This document shows, piece after piece, positions 42,134-50,907 of a stretch of 64,000 bases of DNA; the first letter of the stretch is position 1, and each line of letters opens with the position of its first letter. The translations under genes and the position numbers were made by a program. This DNA comes from Plantibacter sp. PA-3-X8 (GTDB lineage Bacteria; Actinomycetota; Actinomycetes; Actinomycetales; Microbacteriaceae): contig NZ_CP033107.1 of NCBI RefSeq assembly GCF_003856975.1, positions 1,178,001 through 1,242,000 on the forward strand, written 5' to 3'. Under the pieces are notes generated by a model, which was not told the origin of the DNA, made no database searches, and saw nothing but the letters and a program-made list of their open reading frames with translations.

Positions 42134-42466
42134 ATGATCACCATCCACCTCCGCTACCAGATCGACCCCGAGCAGCTCGACACCTTCACCGAGTACGGGC
42201 GGCGCTGGATCCGCCTCGTGAACCGGCTCGGTGGCGACCACCACGGCTACTTCCTCCCAGCGGAAAGCGACAACGACGAGGCGTTCGCGCTGTTCAGCTT
42301 CCCCTCGCTCGCCGCGTACGAGCAGTACCGCATCGCCGCGGCGACGGACCCGGAGTGCATCGAGGCCTACGAGCTCGTGCGGGGCACCGGCACCATCGTG
42401 CGGTTCGAACGTCGCTTCCAGACACCGCTCTTCGGCGACGAGATCGCCGGGGAGGGGGCAGCGTGA
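42134..42466 (+). CDS. NIPSNAP-family protein
   Basis: This 110-residue protein has the ferredoxin-like dimeric alpha-beta barrel pattern of NIPSNAP: ITIHLRYQIDPEQLDTFTEY at the first strand and helix, GGDHHGYFLPAES in the middle and a last strand IVRFERRFQTPLF. The function is unknown in bacteria. The stop overlaps the GTG start of the acetyltransferase by four bases (GTGA), so the two are translationally coupled. Confidence 0.82.
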   Translation: MITIHLRYQIDPEQLDTFTEYGRRWIRLVNRLGGDHHGYFLPAESDNDEAFALFSFPSLAAYEQYRIAAATDPECIEAYELVRGTGTIVRFERRFQTPLFGDEIAGEGAA

Positions 42467-43038
42467 CCGTCCCGACCGTCGACACGTCGAAGCTCGCGGA
42501 ACTCGACACCATCCTGACGCCGAGACTCCGCCTGGTGCCGCTCGGCCCCGCCCACTTGGAACCGACGCTCCGCGGACTCGCCGACCCGGAGACCCTGCGC
42601 CTCACCGGTACCCATGGCCCGATCCCGCGCCAGGCGATCGAGCGACACCTCGCGACCGTCGGTGGTCAGGACGATCGAGCGGACTGGGCCGTGACCGCGA
42701 TCGATTCGGGCGAGTACCTCGGTGAGGTGGTGCTGAACGAGCTCGACGAGGACAACGCGTCGATGAACTTCAGGATCGCGTTGGCTCCCGGGCGGACCGG
42801 ACAGGGCTTCGGGACGGAGGCGACGACGGCTGTGCTCGATCATGCGTTCTCCGTGCTGGGACTGCACCGGGTCGTCCTCGACGTCTACTCGTTCAATCCG
42901 CGGGCGGAACGCTCCTACGTCAAGGCCGGCTTCGTGGTCGAAGGACGACAGCGTCACACGCTCTGCTGGGACGGCGAATGGGCCGACTCGATCCTGATGT
43001 CGGTCCTCGCCACCGACGAGCGACCGGCCGCCGGCTGA
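42463..43038 (+). CDS. GNAT-family N-acetyltransferase
   Basis: This 191-residue protein has the GNAT core of the RimJ/RimL-like branch: LTPRLRLVPLGPAHLE at the N-terminus, the acetyl-CoA loop ALAPGRTGQGFGTEAT, and the last strands HRVVLDVYSFNPRAERSYVKAGFV. It probably acetylates a protein N-terminus, amino acid or small amine. GGGAGG lies nine bases before the GTG. It follows the NIPSNAP gene with a four-base overlap, so the two form a small operon. Confidence 0.88.
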   Translation: MTVPTVDTSKLAELDTILTPRLRLVPLGPAHLEPTLRGLADPETLRLTGTHGPIPRQAIERHLATVGGQDDRADWAVTAIDSGEYLGEVVLNELDEDNASMNFRIALAPGRTGQGFGTEATTAVLDHAFSVLGLHRVVLDVYSFNPRAERSYVKAGFVVEGRQRHTLCWDGEWADSILMSVLATDERPAAG

Positions 43039-43056
43039 CCTCGCCGTCCAGACGGC

Positions 43057-44139
43057 TCAGGAGGGTGCGCGGAACGTCAGGGTGAACGAGGTCGGCGTGT
43101 CCTCGGTGAGCAGTGAGCCGTTCAGGAGTTCGGCGCGTTCGCTCAAGCCGACGAGCCCGTGGCCCGCAGACGACCACGAGCTGTCCGACGACCGCGTGGG
43201 GCGGTCGTTCCGGATGGTCACGGTGACCTCGTCTGCGGAGGCTTCGGCGCGTACGTCGACCGCGGCCCCCGGCGCATGCTTGCGCGCGTTCGTCAGTCCC
43301 TCCTGCACGGTCCGGTAGATCGCCCGCTGCACGGGTGCGGGGAGGCCGTCCGGCAACTCGATGGCGGAGGTGACGGCGATGCCGCTGTCCGCGATCAACC
43401 GGTCGAGATCGTCGACCGTCGGTTGCGGGGCCAGCGGCGCATGACCGGTCTCCGCGCGCAGCAGCGTCACCATGTCCCGCAGCTCGTCGAGCGTGCGCGA
43501 CGCGAGCGAACGGATCGTCACCGCCATCCGCTTCGTCCCGGGTTCCTCGGTCTGCACCTGGATCGCGCCGGCCTGGACGGCGATCAGGCTGACCTGGTGG
43601 GAGACGACGTCGTGCATCTCCCGGGCGATGCGCGTGCGCTCCTCGACGAGGACGTCGGAGGCGATGCGCGCCCGCTCGCTGCGTCGGATCTGTTCGAGGT
43701 CGTGTATGCGGTCGAACAGTTCGCGGCGGGTGCGGACGAGCAGGCCGAAGGCGATCGGTGCCGCCGCGTAGAGTGCGGCGTACACGATGGACAGGATCGT
43801 GTAGTTGGGCGACGTCCACCCCCACCACGGCACTGCGGCGAGGACGAAGACCACGGCGCCGGTCGTGACGAGCCGCCAGCGTCGCCGTTCCCGCACCGCG
43901 ACGGAGAAGAGCGACGCCAACCCGGCCAGGGTGGCGAGGTTCAGGGTGAAGGCCGGCACGGCGAGGAGGAGCGACAGCCACGGCCAGCGTCGCCGGAAGA
44001 CGAGGCCGACGGCAGCGGCGATCGCCAGGCCGGACTCCCAGGGCGTCGCCCACTCGAGCGTCGTCAGGCTCTCGACGGCCGCCGCCGCGATGAGGGCGAG
44101 TTCGAGGAGGACCGACCAGAGCCGGGAGCGCCGCTTCAC
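43057..44139 (-). CDS. Sensor histidine kinase, NarL/DesK type (second system)
   Basis: This 360-residue protein has four to five N-terminal membrane segments, a helical linker, a HisKA_3 box (RIAREMHDVVSHQVSLI, with the phospho-accepting His) and an HATPase_c domain (QEGLTNARKHAPGA, GHGLVGLSERAEL). The GTG start overlaps the response regulator stop by four bases (GTGA), so the order is regulator then kinase, the reverse of the system at 4761-6673. The membrane part is short and has no large sensor loop. Confidence 0.88.
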   Translation of the reverse strand: MKRRSRLWSVLLELALIAAAAVESLTTLEWATPWESGLAIAAAVGLVFRRRWPWLSLLLAVPAFTLNLATLAGLASLFSVAVRERRRWRLVTTGAVVFVLAAVPWWGWTSPNYTILSIVYAALYAAAPIAFGLLVRTRRELFDRIHDLEQIRRSERARIASDVLVEERTRIAREMHDVVSHQVSLIAVQAGAIQVQTEEPGTKRMAVTIRSLASRTLDELRDMVTLLRAETGHAPLAPQPTVDDLDRLIADSGIAVTSAIELPDGLPAPVQRAIYRTVQEGLTNARKHAPGAAVDVRAEASADEVTVTIRNDRPTRSSDSSWSSAGHGLVGLSERAELLNGSLLTEDTPTSFTLTFRAPS

Positions 44140-44792
44140 CGCGGGTCCGCTTCGTCGCCGCGGACCCCGGCACGCTCGGCGATGATGGCGGCTTCGAGTC
44201 GGGTCGTCACCTCGAGTTTGCCGAGGATGGCACTCACGTGGTCCTTCACGGTCGCGCGGCTGAGGTGCAGTGCCTCGCCGATCTCGGTGTTGGACGCGCC
44301 CGTCCGGAGCGCCGCGAGCACATCCTGTTCGCGGCCCGTCAGCCCGGACAGTCGCTTCGCCGCCTCGCGGTCGGCGGTGCGGGCGAATCCGCCGACGAGC
44401 GTCCGGGACACCTGCGGCGAGAGCACGATGCCGCCCGCGGAGAGGGACCGGAGCAGCATGGGGAGCTGCTCCGGGTCCGTGTCCTTCACGAGGAACCCCG
44501 CGGCGCCGCTGCGCAGAGCGCGGGCGATGTAGTCGTCGGAGTCGAAGGTGGTGAGGATCGCGACGACGGGCGGGTCGTCCCAGGTCTGCAGCTCGTCGAG
44601 GATGTCGAGCCCGTTGCGCCCGGGCATGCGGACGTCCAGGAGGACCACGTCGGGACGGCTCGAGCGGATCGCCTCCACGGCGCCGATCCCGTCGACCGAG
44701 GCGACGACCTCGATGTCCTCGACGGCACCCAGGATGAGTTCGAATCCGGACCGCACCAACGCCTCGTCGTCGACGATGGCCACTCCGATCAC
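44136..44792 (-). CDS. Response regulator, NarL/LuxR family (second system)
   Basis: This 218-residue protein has a receiver domain with Asp8-Asp9, phospho-acceptor Asp53 (LLDVRMPG) and Lys in FLVKDTD, then a LuxR HTH (LTGREQDVLAALRTG, SNTEIGEALHL, TVKDHVSAILGKL). It is the first gene of a two-gene operon with the kinase. The target is unknown; the divergent surface-sugar genes at 45020 are one candidate. Confidence 0.92.
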   Translation of the reverse strand: MIGVAIVDDEALVRSGFELILGAVEDIEVVASVDGIGAVEAIRSSRPDVVLLDVRMPGRNGLDILDELQTWDDPPVVAILTTFDSDDYIARALRSGAAGFLVKDTDPEQLPMLLRSLSAGGIVLSPQVSRTLVGGFARTADREAAKRLSGLTGREQDVLAALRTGASNTEIGEALHLSRATVKDHVSAILGKLEVTTRLEAAIIAERAGVRGDEADPR

Positions 44793-44963
44793 GGTGTCCT
44801 CCTCAGCTCGACTCTCACCCTACGAGTCCCGGGAACCGGGCGGCGACGGCCGGGATGCTGAACCCGCCAGGTGGCGGGGGTGGAATAGCCCGCAGCAGGA
44901 TGCGCGTCGCGCCGACCCGGGCGGATACTGAAGCGCCCCGGTGACGTGCGCGCCACTCGGAGC

Positions 44964-44984
44964 ATCGACATCGAGGGTGTCGAT
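44964..44984. promoter_or_regulatory. Inverted repeat upstream of the sugar aminotransferase gene
   Basis: ATCGACA (44964-44970) and TGTCGAT (44978-44984) flank a seven-base loop in the 227-bp divergent region between the response regulator gene and the aminotransferase gene. It could be an operator for the surface-sugar genes. There is no other support. Confidence 0.3.
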
Positions 44985-45019
44985 CGAACGTCCGGGGGAA
45001 CCACGATGCGAGAACAGTC

Positions 45020-46234
45020 ATGATACGAGTGCGCGTGGAGCAGCGGATCCCGCTGTCGAAGCCCTTCCACGCCGCCGGTGAACTCGAACAGCTCGAACGC
45101 GTCCTCGCCGGAGACCACGTCCACGGCGACGGTGCCTTCACCGCGTCGGCATCCGAGCGCCTCAGGGACCTCTCGGGAGCGCCGCACGTGCTCCTGACCA
45201 CCTCGGGGACCCACGCGCTCGAGATGATGACCCGCCTGATCGGCGTCGGTCCCGGCGACGAGGTCATCCTGCCGACCTTCACCTTCCCGTCGGCGGCGAA
45301 CGCGGTCGTCCTCGCCGGAGCGACGCCGGTCTTCGTCGACAGCGACCCGGTGACGGGCAACCTGGACCCGCAGCACGTCGCCGACGCCATCGGCCCACGC
45401 ACGCGGGCGGTGTCGGTCATGCACTACGGCGGTGTCCCCGTGGACGTGCAGGCGTTCCAGCAGCTCACGGGCGAGCACGGGCTGCACCTGCTCGAGGACA
45501 ACGCGCACGGCCTCGGGGTCGCCGGCGACGGTGTCCGCCTCGGCACGGTCGGAGCGATGGCGGCCCAGAGCTTCCACGACACGAAGAACGTGCACTGCGG
45601 CGAGGGCGGCGCCCTGCTCATCTCCGACGAGACCGTCCTGCTCCGCGCCGAGATCATGCGCGAGAAGGGGACCGATCGGGCCCAGTTCCTCCGCGGGCAG
45701 GTCGACAAGTACAGCTGGGCGGACCTCGGGTCGAGCTACCTGCCGAGCGAGCTCAACGCCGCCGTCCTCGACGCCCAGCTCCGCGAGTTCGACGTCATCC
45801 AGGGGCATCGGCACCGCATCTGGGACCGCTATGCGGCCGAGCTCGCCGAGTGGGCTCACGATCGCGGCGCGACGCTCATGGACCCGCCCGGTGGTGTGCA
45901 TGCCGCGCACCTGTTCTTCCTCCTGCTGCCGGATGCGCAGGTGCAGCAGGAGTTCCTGCGGCACCTCCAGGCGCACGGTGTCGGAGCGGCCTTCCACTAC
46001 GTGCCGCTGCACTCGAGCGCGGCGGGCCGGCGCTACGGCAGAGTGGTCACCGAGCCGCAGCACGCGGTCCGGTTCGCCGAGCGTCTCGTCCGGCTCCCGT
46101 TGTGGCCGGCCATGACGGACGACGAGGTGGACCGGGTCATCACGGCGGTCCGCGCGTTCGGATCCGTGGCACCAGCAGCACCTGCGGCACTCGCAGCGAC
46201 GGCATCGACGGGACAGGACTCCATATGGGCATGA
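45020..46234 (+). CDS. WecE/RffA-like dTDP-4-amino-4,6-dideoxygalactose transaminase
   Basis: This 404-residue protein is a PLP-dependent DegT/DnrJ/EryC1 aminotransferase. The segments IPLSKPF, GDEVILPTFTFPSAANA, FHDTKNVHCGEGG (with the PLP Lys), REKGTDRAQFLRGQVDKYSW and FHYVPLHSS follow Escherichia coli WecE closely, so the likely reaction is amination of dTDP-4-keto-6-deoxyglucose using glutamate. The product would be dTDP-4-amino-4,6-dideoxygalactose for a surface glycan. The C-terminal 20 residues are Ala-rich and extra. The stop lies ten bases inside the glycosyltransferase gene, so the two are coupled. No dTDP-sugar synthesis genes are near. Confidence 0.88.
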   Translation: MIRVRVEQRIPLSKPFHAAGELEQLERVLAGDHVHGDGAFTASASERLRDLSGAPHVLLTTSGTHALEMMTRLIGVGPGDEVILPTFTFPSAANAVVLAGATPVFVDSDPVTGNLDPQHVADAIGPRTRAVSVMHYGGVPVDVQAFQQLTGEHGLHLLEDNAHGLGVAGDGVRLGTVGAMAAQSFHDTKNVHCGEGGALLISDETVLLRAEIMREKGTDRAQFLRGQVDKYSWADLGSSYLPSELNAAVLDAQLREFDVIQGHRHRIWDRYAAELAEWAHDRGATLMDPPGGVHAAHLFFLLLPDAQVQQEFLRHLQAHGVGAAFHYVPLHSSAAGRRYGRVVTEPQHAVRFAERLVRLPLWPAMTDDEVDRVITAVRAFGSVAPAAPAALAATASTGQDSIWA

Positions 46235-47457
46235 TCGGGCAGGGGCTCCGAGCCATCCGCGGCGAGGGCGTCCGATCGACGCTCTGGCGCGCCGCGCACT
46301 TCGCCGACGGACGGTTCAACCCGATGCGGCGCAAGCCGACGGACCTGTACCCGAGCGACGCCATCGCCGCGGACTGGACGGTGCCGCGGAACTTCAACGC
46401 CGCTGAGTTCCCGGAGGGCCCCTACGAGGTGGCGTGGTTGATCTCGCCGCCGAGCCGGACCTCGGGCGGGCACCAGAACGCCTTCCGGTTCATGGAGTTC
46501 CTCGAGCGCGCCGGGCACCGGCTCACGATCTACCTGTACCAGGCGTCGGCCCAGCCCGCGGTCGACATCCCCGGGATCCGGGCGATGATGGCCGCGAGCA
46601 GCGCGTACCCGGAGCTGCAGGCCGACCTCGTCCGGTACGACCCGACGACCGGCATCGCGCCGGGCGCGGACGTCGTCGTGTCCTCCGACTGGCAGACGGC
46701 CTACCCCGCGTTCCGCTACGAGGGGCCGGCCAAACGGTTCTCCTTCGTGCAGGACTTCGAACCGTGGTTCTACCCGGCCAGCAGTGAGTACGTGCTCGCG
46801 GAGAACACCTACCGGTTCGGGTTCCACGGCTTCTCCGCTGGGCCGTGGCTCGCGCAGAAGGTCGCGGACGAGTACGGGATGAGCTGTGACCACTTCGACT
46901 ACTCGGTCGACAAGCAGCACTACTCGCACGTGAACGACGCGCCCCGCACCGAGATCCTGTTCTACGCCCGCCCGCCGACACCTCGACGCGGTTGGGAGAT
47001 CGGCGAACTCGCCCTGACCGAGTTCCACCGGCTGCGCCCCGACATCACGATCAACCTCGTCGGCTGGGACATGTCGGGATACGAGACCGGGTTCCCGTTC
47101 GTCAACCGGTCGGCGATGGACATCTCGGAGCTCAACGCGGTCTACAACCGGTGCGCCGCGGGTCTCGTCCTCTCGCTGACCGACATGTCGTTGTTGCCGC
47201 TCGAGATCATGTCCTCCGGCGTCGTGCCCGTCGTCAATGACAGCCCGAACACGACCGGGGTCCTCGACAGCGAGCACATCGAGTACGTCCCGTTGTCGCC
47301 TGCGGCCATCGCCCGTCGCCTCGTCGACATCGTCGAACGGCCCGACGCGGTCGAGCACGCGAAGCGGATCTCGGCGTCCATCACCGCCGCGGACTGGTCC
47401 GACCCGGGCACGCAGTTCGTGGCGCAGTTCGAGCGCGCGATGCGCACGTCGATCTGA
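46225..47457 (+). CDS. WsaF-like (rhamnosyltransferase-type) glycosyltransferase
   Basis: This 410-residue protein has two Rossmann-like halves of the GT-B fold: the first with EVAWLISPPSRTSGGHQNAF and HRLTIYLYQ, the second with ITINLVGWDMSGY and LSLTDMSLLPLEIMSSGVVP, with the Glu that binds the nucleotide sugar. The layout matches the WsaF rhamnosyltransferase family, which builds S-layer or surface glycans. It starts inside the aminotransferase gene, suggesting that it transfers the amino sugar or a neighbouring residue to a cell-surface glycan. There is no signal peptide or membrane segment. Confidence 0.82.
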   Translation: MGMIGQGLRAIRGEGVRSTLWRAAHFADGRFNPMRRKPTDLYPSDAIAADWTVPRNFNAAEFPEGPYEVAWLISPPSRTSGGHQNAFRFMEFLERAGHRLTIYLYQASAQPAVDIPGIRAMMAASSAYPELQADLVRYDPTTGIAPGADVVVSSDWQTAYPAFRYEGPAKRFSFVQDFEPWFYPASSEYVLAENTYRFGFHGFSAGPWLAQKVADEYGMSCDHFDYSVDKQHYSHVNDAPRTEILFYARPPTPRRGWEIGELALTEFHRLRPDITINLVGWDMSGYETGFPFVNRSAMDISELNAVYNRCAAGLVLSLTDMSLLPLEIMSSGVVPVVNDSPNTTGVLDSEHIEYVPLSPAAIARRLVDIVERPDAVEHAKRISASITAADWSDPGTQFVAQFERAMRTSI

Positions 47458-47633
47458 CGCGGTGACCTCGCACCGCTCCTGAGCGTCGACGGCGTCCGCT
47501 CCGGCGGCGAGTGTCTCGTTCGGCGGGCGCCCCGACCAGCCCGCACGGTACCCCCGAGGGAGGGGTGGATTCGCGGGTGCATTCCGGCGCCATTCTCACC
47601 ACGCCTCCTTCCCCGGCAGTTCACTGAAACCGA

Positions 47634-47671
47634 CACGTGACGCTCGCGCCGAACCGCCGGATCACGTGACG
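47634..47671. promoter_or_regulatory. Two direct CACGTGACG copies upstream of the surface protein gene
   Basis: The nine-base word CACGTGACG occurs at 47634-47642 and 47663-47671, 29 bases apart (near three helical turns), in the 267-bp gap before the repeat protein gene. Each contains the palindrome CACGTG. The spacing suggests cooperative binding of a regulator; no regulator gene is adjacent. Confidence 0.35.
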
Positions 47672-47724
47672 TTCTTCGTTTGCGCCCAGGGTGGGTGCGA
47701 CTGTGTCCAAGGGGAGGCATGCCC

Positions 47725-50700
47725 ATGTCCATCAGCCATCAGCAACATCGCCCGAGGCGGTGGCATGCCTGGGCCGCCGAGCGGTCCGCGAGTCGCACCC
47801 TGTTCGGTGTGATCGGGGTCACCGCTCTCGCCGCACTGTCGGTCGTCGGCCTCGGTTCCGCGGCGCAGGCCGCACCCGGAACGCCCGGGGTACCCCAGTC
47901 CTCCACGGTCGTGTACGACGAGAACTTCGAGAACGGCGTCGGGAACGCTCCGATCGGTCTGACGGACTACGTCGGAGCGACCGGCCAGACCTACACGGCG
48001 GACCCGAGCTGGCTCACCGCCTGCAACGGCCAGGTCCGGAACATGAACACACCCTTCACGACGCTCGGCAACTGCGGGAGCACCGGCAACACCTCGCAGC
48101 TCGGCCAGCTCGCCTACGCGCTCGGCGAGCACGCCGGAGCAGCAGACCCCGCGGCGAACCACGTCGTCGCCGCGTACACGGAGAACAACCCGGGCGCCGA
48201 CGCCGTCGAATTCCAGACCACGAGCAACATCCCCCTCGCTTCCTCCAGCGGCCGCTTCCTGACCTTCAGCGTTGACACCGCAGCCGTCAACTGCGGGGTT
48301 TCGGCTCCGCAGTACCAATTCGCGTTCCTCAACGCCGCCGGCGAGGCGACGAACGTCGGTGGCCTCCTCGACGCCTGCACCGCAGGCACGACCGTGACGG
48401 TCCCCGCCTACGGCTCGTTGCCGCAGCGCGACATCAACGCCGGAACCTACACCTCGGACGGTTCGGTGCTGTTCAACAGCGCGGCGCTCGGTATCCAGAT
48501 GCGGAACGCGAACGGTTCCGGCATCGGAAACGACGCGGCGTTCGACAACATCCGCATCCTCGACGTGACCCCGCAGCTGGACAAGTCGTTCAGCCCCGCT
48601 TCGGTCGTCGCCGGTGAGACGTCCACCCTGACGCTCACGATCACCAATACCGAGGAACTCGCCGCCAAGAACGGTTGGTCCTTCACCGATGCACTTCCGG
48701 CCGGCCTCACGATCGCCGACGGTTCCGCGTCGACGACGTGCCCGTCGGGCGTCGTCACCGCCCCTGTCGGTGGCTCCTCGATCGACGTCACCGGTAACCT
48801 CACGGCCGGCCTCGCGTCGTGCACGGTCACGGTGAACGTCACCTCGCCTGAGGCGGGCTCGTTCGTCAACGGTCCGGACAACATCACCAGTGTCGGCCTG
48901 AACCCGCCCGCCGACACCCCGGTCGAGTTCGTCGAGCAGGCTCCCGCGATCTCGGTCGTGAAGTCGGCGTCGCTCGGCTCCGGCGAGACGTTCACGGTCG
49001 GCCAGCAGGTCACCTACTCGTTCCTCGTGACGAACACCGGGAACGTCGCCCTCAGTGATGTGGAGGTCGACGACGTCGACTTCTCCGGCTCGGGCGAACT
49101 CTCGGCGATCACCTGCCCGGCCGGTGCCGCATCGCTCGCGAAGCAGGCGTCCATCACCTGCACGGCCACCTACACCGTGTCGCAGGCCGACGTGGACGCC
49201 GGCTCGGTCACGAACTCCGCCACCGCCACCGGGACCCCGCCGCGCGGCACCCCGCCGGTGTCGCCGCCGTCCGAGGTGACGATCCCCGCCGACGACCCGG
49301 CTCCGGCCATCACGGTCGTGAAGTCGGCGGATCCCGCGACGATCGGAGCCGCCGGCGAGACCGTCACGTACTCGTTCCTGGTCACCAACACGGGTAACGT
49401 CACGCTGTCCGACGTCTCCGTGGTCGAGGGTGAGTTCTCCGGTACCGGTGAACTCTCCGACGTGGTCTGCCCGCCGGCTGCCGGTTCGCTTGCCCCGCAA
49501 GCGACGGTCACGTGTGATGCGAGCTACACGGTGACGCAGGCTGACGTCGACGCCGGTTCGGTCACGAACTCGGCGACGGCGACGGGCACTCCGCCGAACG
49601 GTGGCACCCCGCCCGTGTCGCCGCCGTCGGAGACCACGGTCGAGATCCCCGCCGACCCGTCGATCTCGGTCGTGAAGTCCGCTCAGCCGGCGACCGTCGG
49701 AGCTGCGGGCGAGACGGTCACGTACTCGTTCCTCGTCACCAACACCGGAAATGTGACGCTCTCCGGTGTGTCGGTCATCGAGGGTGAGTTCTCCGGTACC
49801 GGCGAACTGTCCGACGTGGTCTGCCCGCCGGCGGCCGGATCGCTCGCGCCCGCAGCGACGGTCACCTGCACCGCCGACTACACGTTGACGCAGGCCGACG
49901 CCGACGCCGGTGAGATCACCAACTCGGCCACCGCCACCGGCACCCCGCCGAACGGCGGGCCCCCGCCGGTCTCGCCACCGTCGGAGACGACGGTCGAGAT
50001 CCCGCCGACCCCGGCGATCACGGTCGTGAAGTCCGCTGATGCCGATGCCCAGGACGACTTCGTCGTGGGTCAGGTCGTCACGTACTCCTTCCTCGTCACC
50101 AACACCGGCAACGTCACCCTGACGGATGTCGTCGTCGAGGAGGGCGAGTTCTCCGGTGCAGGCGAGCTCTCCGAGGTCGTCTGCCCGGCCGAGCCGGCAG
50201 CCCTGACTCCCGGGGTGCAGATCACCTGCACCGCCACCTACACCGTGCTGCAGGCGGATGTCGATGCAGGAACGATCACGAACGCGGCGACGGCGACCGG
50301 CACCCCGCCGAACGGTGGCACCCCGCCGGTGTCGCCGCCGTCCGAGGTGACGATCCCGTCGCCACCGGTTCCCGGCCTCTCGGTCGTGAAGACCGCTGAC
50401 GTCGCGAAGGCGACCACGGTCGGGCAGGTCATCACCTACTCGTTCCAGGTGACCAACACCGGCAACGTGACCCTGACGGACGTCACGGTCGACGAGGGCA
50501 CCTTCACCGGGACCGGTACCCTCTCGGCGATCACCTGCCCGAGCGGCGCGGGCTCGCTCGCACCGGGGCTGCAGATCATCTGCACCGCCACCTACCAGGT
50601 CACGCAGGCCGACCTGAACGCCGGGTCGATCAAGAACACCGCGTTCGGCACCGGCATCACGCCGGGCGGCGACCCGTTCACGTCCGACCCGTCCACGGTC

Positions 50701-50838
50701 ACGGTCATGACGCCAGGCCCCGTGCTCGCGTCCACCGGCGCGAACGTGCTGCCCGTGACGATCGGTGCTGCGAGCATGCTGTTGCTCGGTGCGGCTTTGG
50801 TCATCCGACGCAGGACGGTCCGACGCACGACCGTCTGA
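47725..50838 (+). CDS. Sortase-anchored repeat surface protein (five DUF11/DUF7507-like repeats, LASTG signal)
   Basis: This 1037-residue protein has a signal peptide ending after AAQAA, then a beta-rich N-terminal domain (about 50-300) and a first DUF11-like domain (LDKSFSPASVVAGETSTLTL). Five repeats of about 115-120 residues follow (starting near 48942, 49301, 49651, 50008 and 50369), each with the pattern ITVVKSA...TYSFLVTNTGNVTL...TPPNGGTPPVSPPS. The C-terminus has LASTG, a hydrophobic stretch and RRRTVRR, that is, a sorting signal of the LAxTG kind used by class E sortases. The protein should be covalently linked to the cell wall. GGGGAGG precedes the ATG at 47725. It is a likely adhesin or stalk protein and ends at a strong terminator. 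Confidence 0.85.
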   Translation: MSISHQQHRPRRWHAWAAERSASRTLFGVIGVTALAALSVVGLGSAAQAAPGTPGVPQSSTVVYDENFENGVGNAPIGLTDYVGATGQTYTADPSWLTACNGQVRNMNTPFTTLGNCGSTGNTSQLGQLAYALGEHAGAADPAANHVVAAYTENNPGADAVEFQTTSNIPLASSSGRFLTFSVDTAAVNCGVSAPQYQFAFLNAAGEATNVGGLLDACTAGTTVTVPAYGSLPQRDINAGTYTSDGSVLFNSAALGIQMRNANGSGIGNDAAFDNIRILDVTPQLDKSFSPASVVAGETSTLTLTITNTEELAAKNGWSFTDALPAGLTIADGSASTTCPSGVVTAPVGGSSIDVTGNLTAGLASCTVTVNVTSPEAGSFVNGPDNITSVGLNPPADTPVEFVEQAPAISVVKSASLGSGETFTVGQQVTYSFLVTNTGNVALSDVEVDDVDFSGSGELSAITCPAGAASLAKQASITCTATYTVSQADVDAGSVTNSATATGTPPRGTPPVSPPSEVTIPADDPAPAITVVKSADPATIGAAGETVTYSFLVTNTGNVTLSDVSVVEGEFSGTGELSDVVCPPAAGSLAPQATVTCDASYTVTQADVDAGSVTNSATATGTPPNGGTPPVSPPSETTVEIPADPSISVVKSAQPATVGAAGETVTYSFLVTNTGNVTLSGVSVIEGEFSGTGELSDVVCPPAAGSLAPAATVTCTADYTLTQADADAGEITNSATATGTPPNGGPPPVSPPSETTVEIPPTPAITVVKSADADAQDDFVVGQVVTYSFLVTNTGNVTLTDVVVEEGEFSGAGELSEVVCPAEPAALTPGVQITCTATYTVLQADVDAGTITNAATATGTPPNGGTPPVSPPSEVTIPSPPVPGLSVVKTADVAKATTVGQVITYSFQVTNTGNVTLTDVTVDEGTFTGTGTLSAITCPSGAGSLAPGLQIICTATYQVTQADLNAGSIKNTAFGTGITPGGDPFTSDPSTVTVMTPGPVLASTGANVLPVTIGAASMLLLGAALVIRRRTVRRTTV

Positions 50839-50845
50839 TCCTGAC

Positions 50846-50885
50846 CACGAAGCCCTCCCGTCGGATGCGACGGGAGGGCTTCGTG
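50846..50885 (+). terminator. Strong transcription terminator after the surface protein gene
   Basis: CACGAAGCCCTCCCGTC (50846-50862) and GACGGGAGGGCTTCGTG (50869-50885) are perfect 17-base arms around loop GGATGC, beginning seven bases after the stop. It also lies 22 bases past the stop of the convergent LuxR gene on the other strand, so it can serve both. Confidence 0.85.
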
Positions 50886-50907
50886 CTGTGGTGCGGTCGT
50901 CTCGTGC

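Noticed and set aside
48942..50690. Long DNA repeats that could suggest a CRISPR or satellite
   Set aside because: The repeats of about 350 bp keep reading frame and encode protein domains; they lack the short repeats and unique spacers of a CRISPR.
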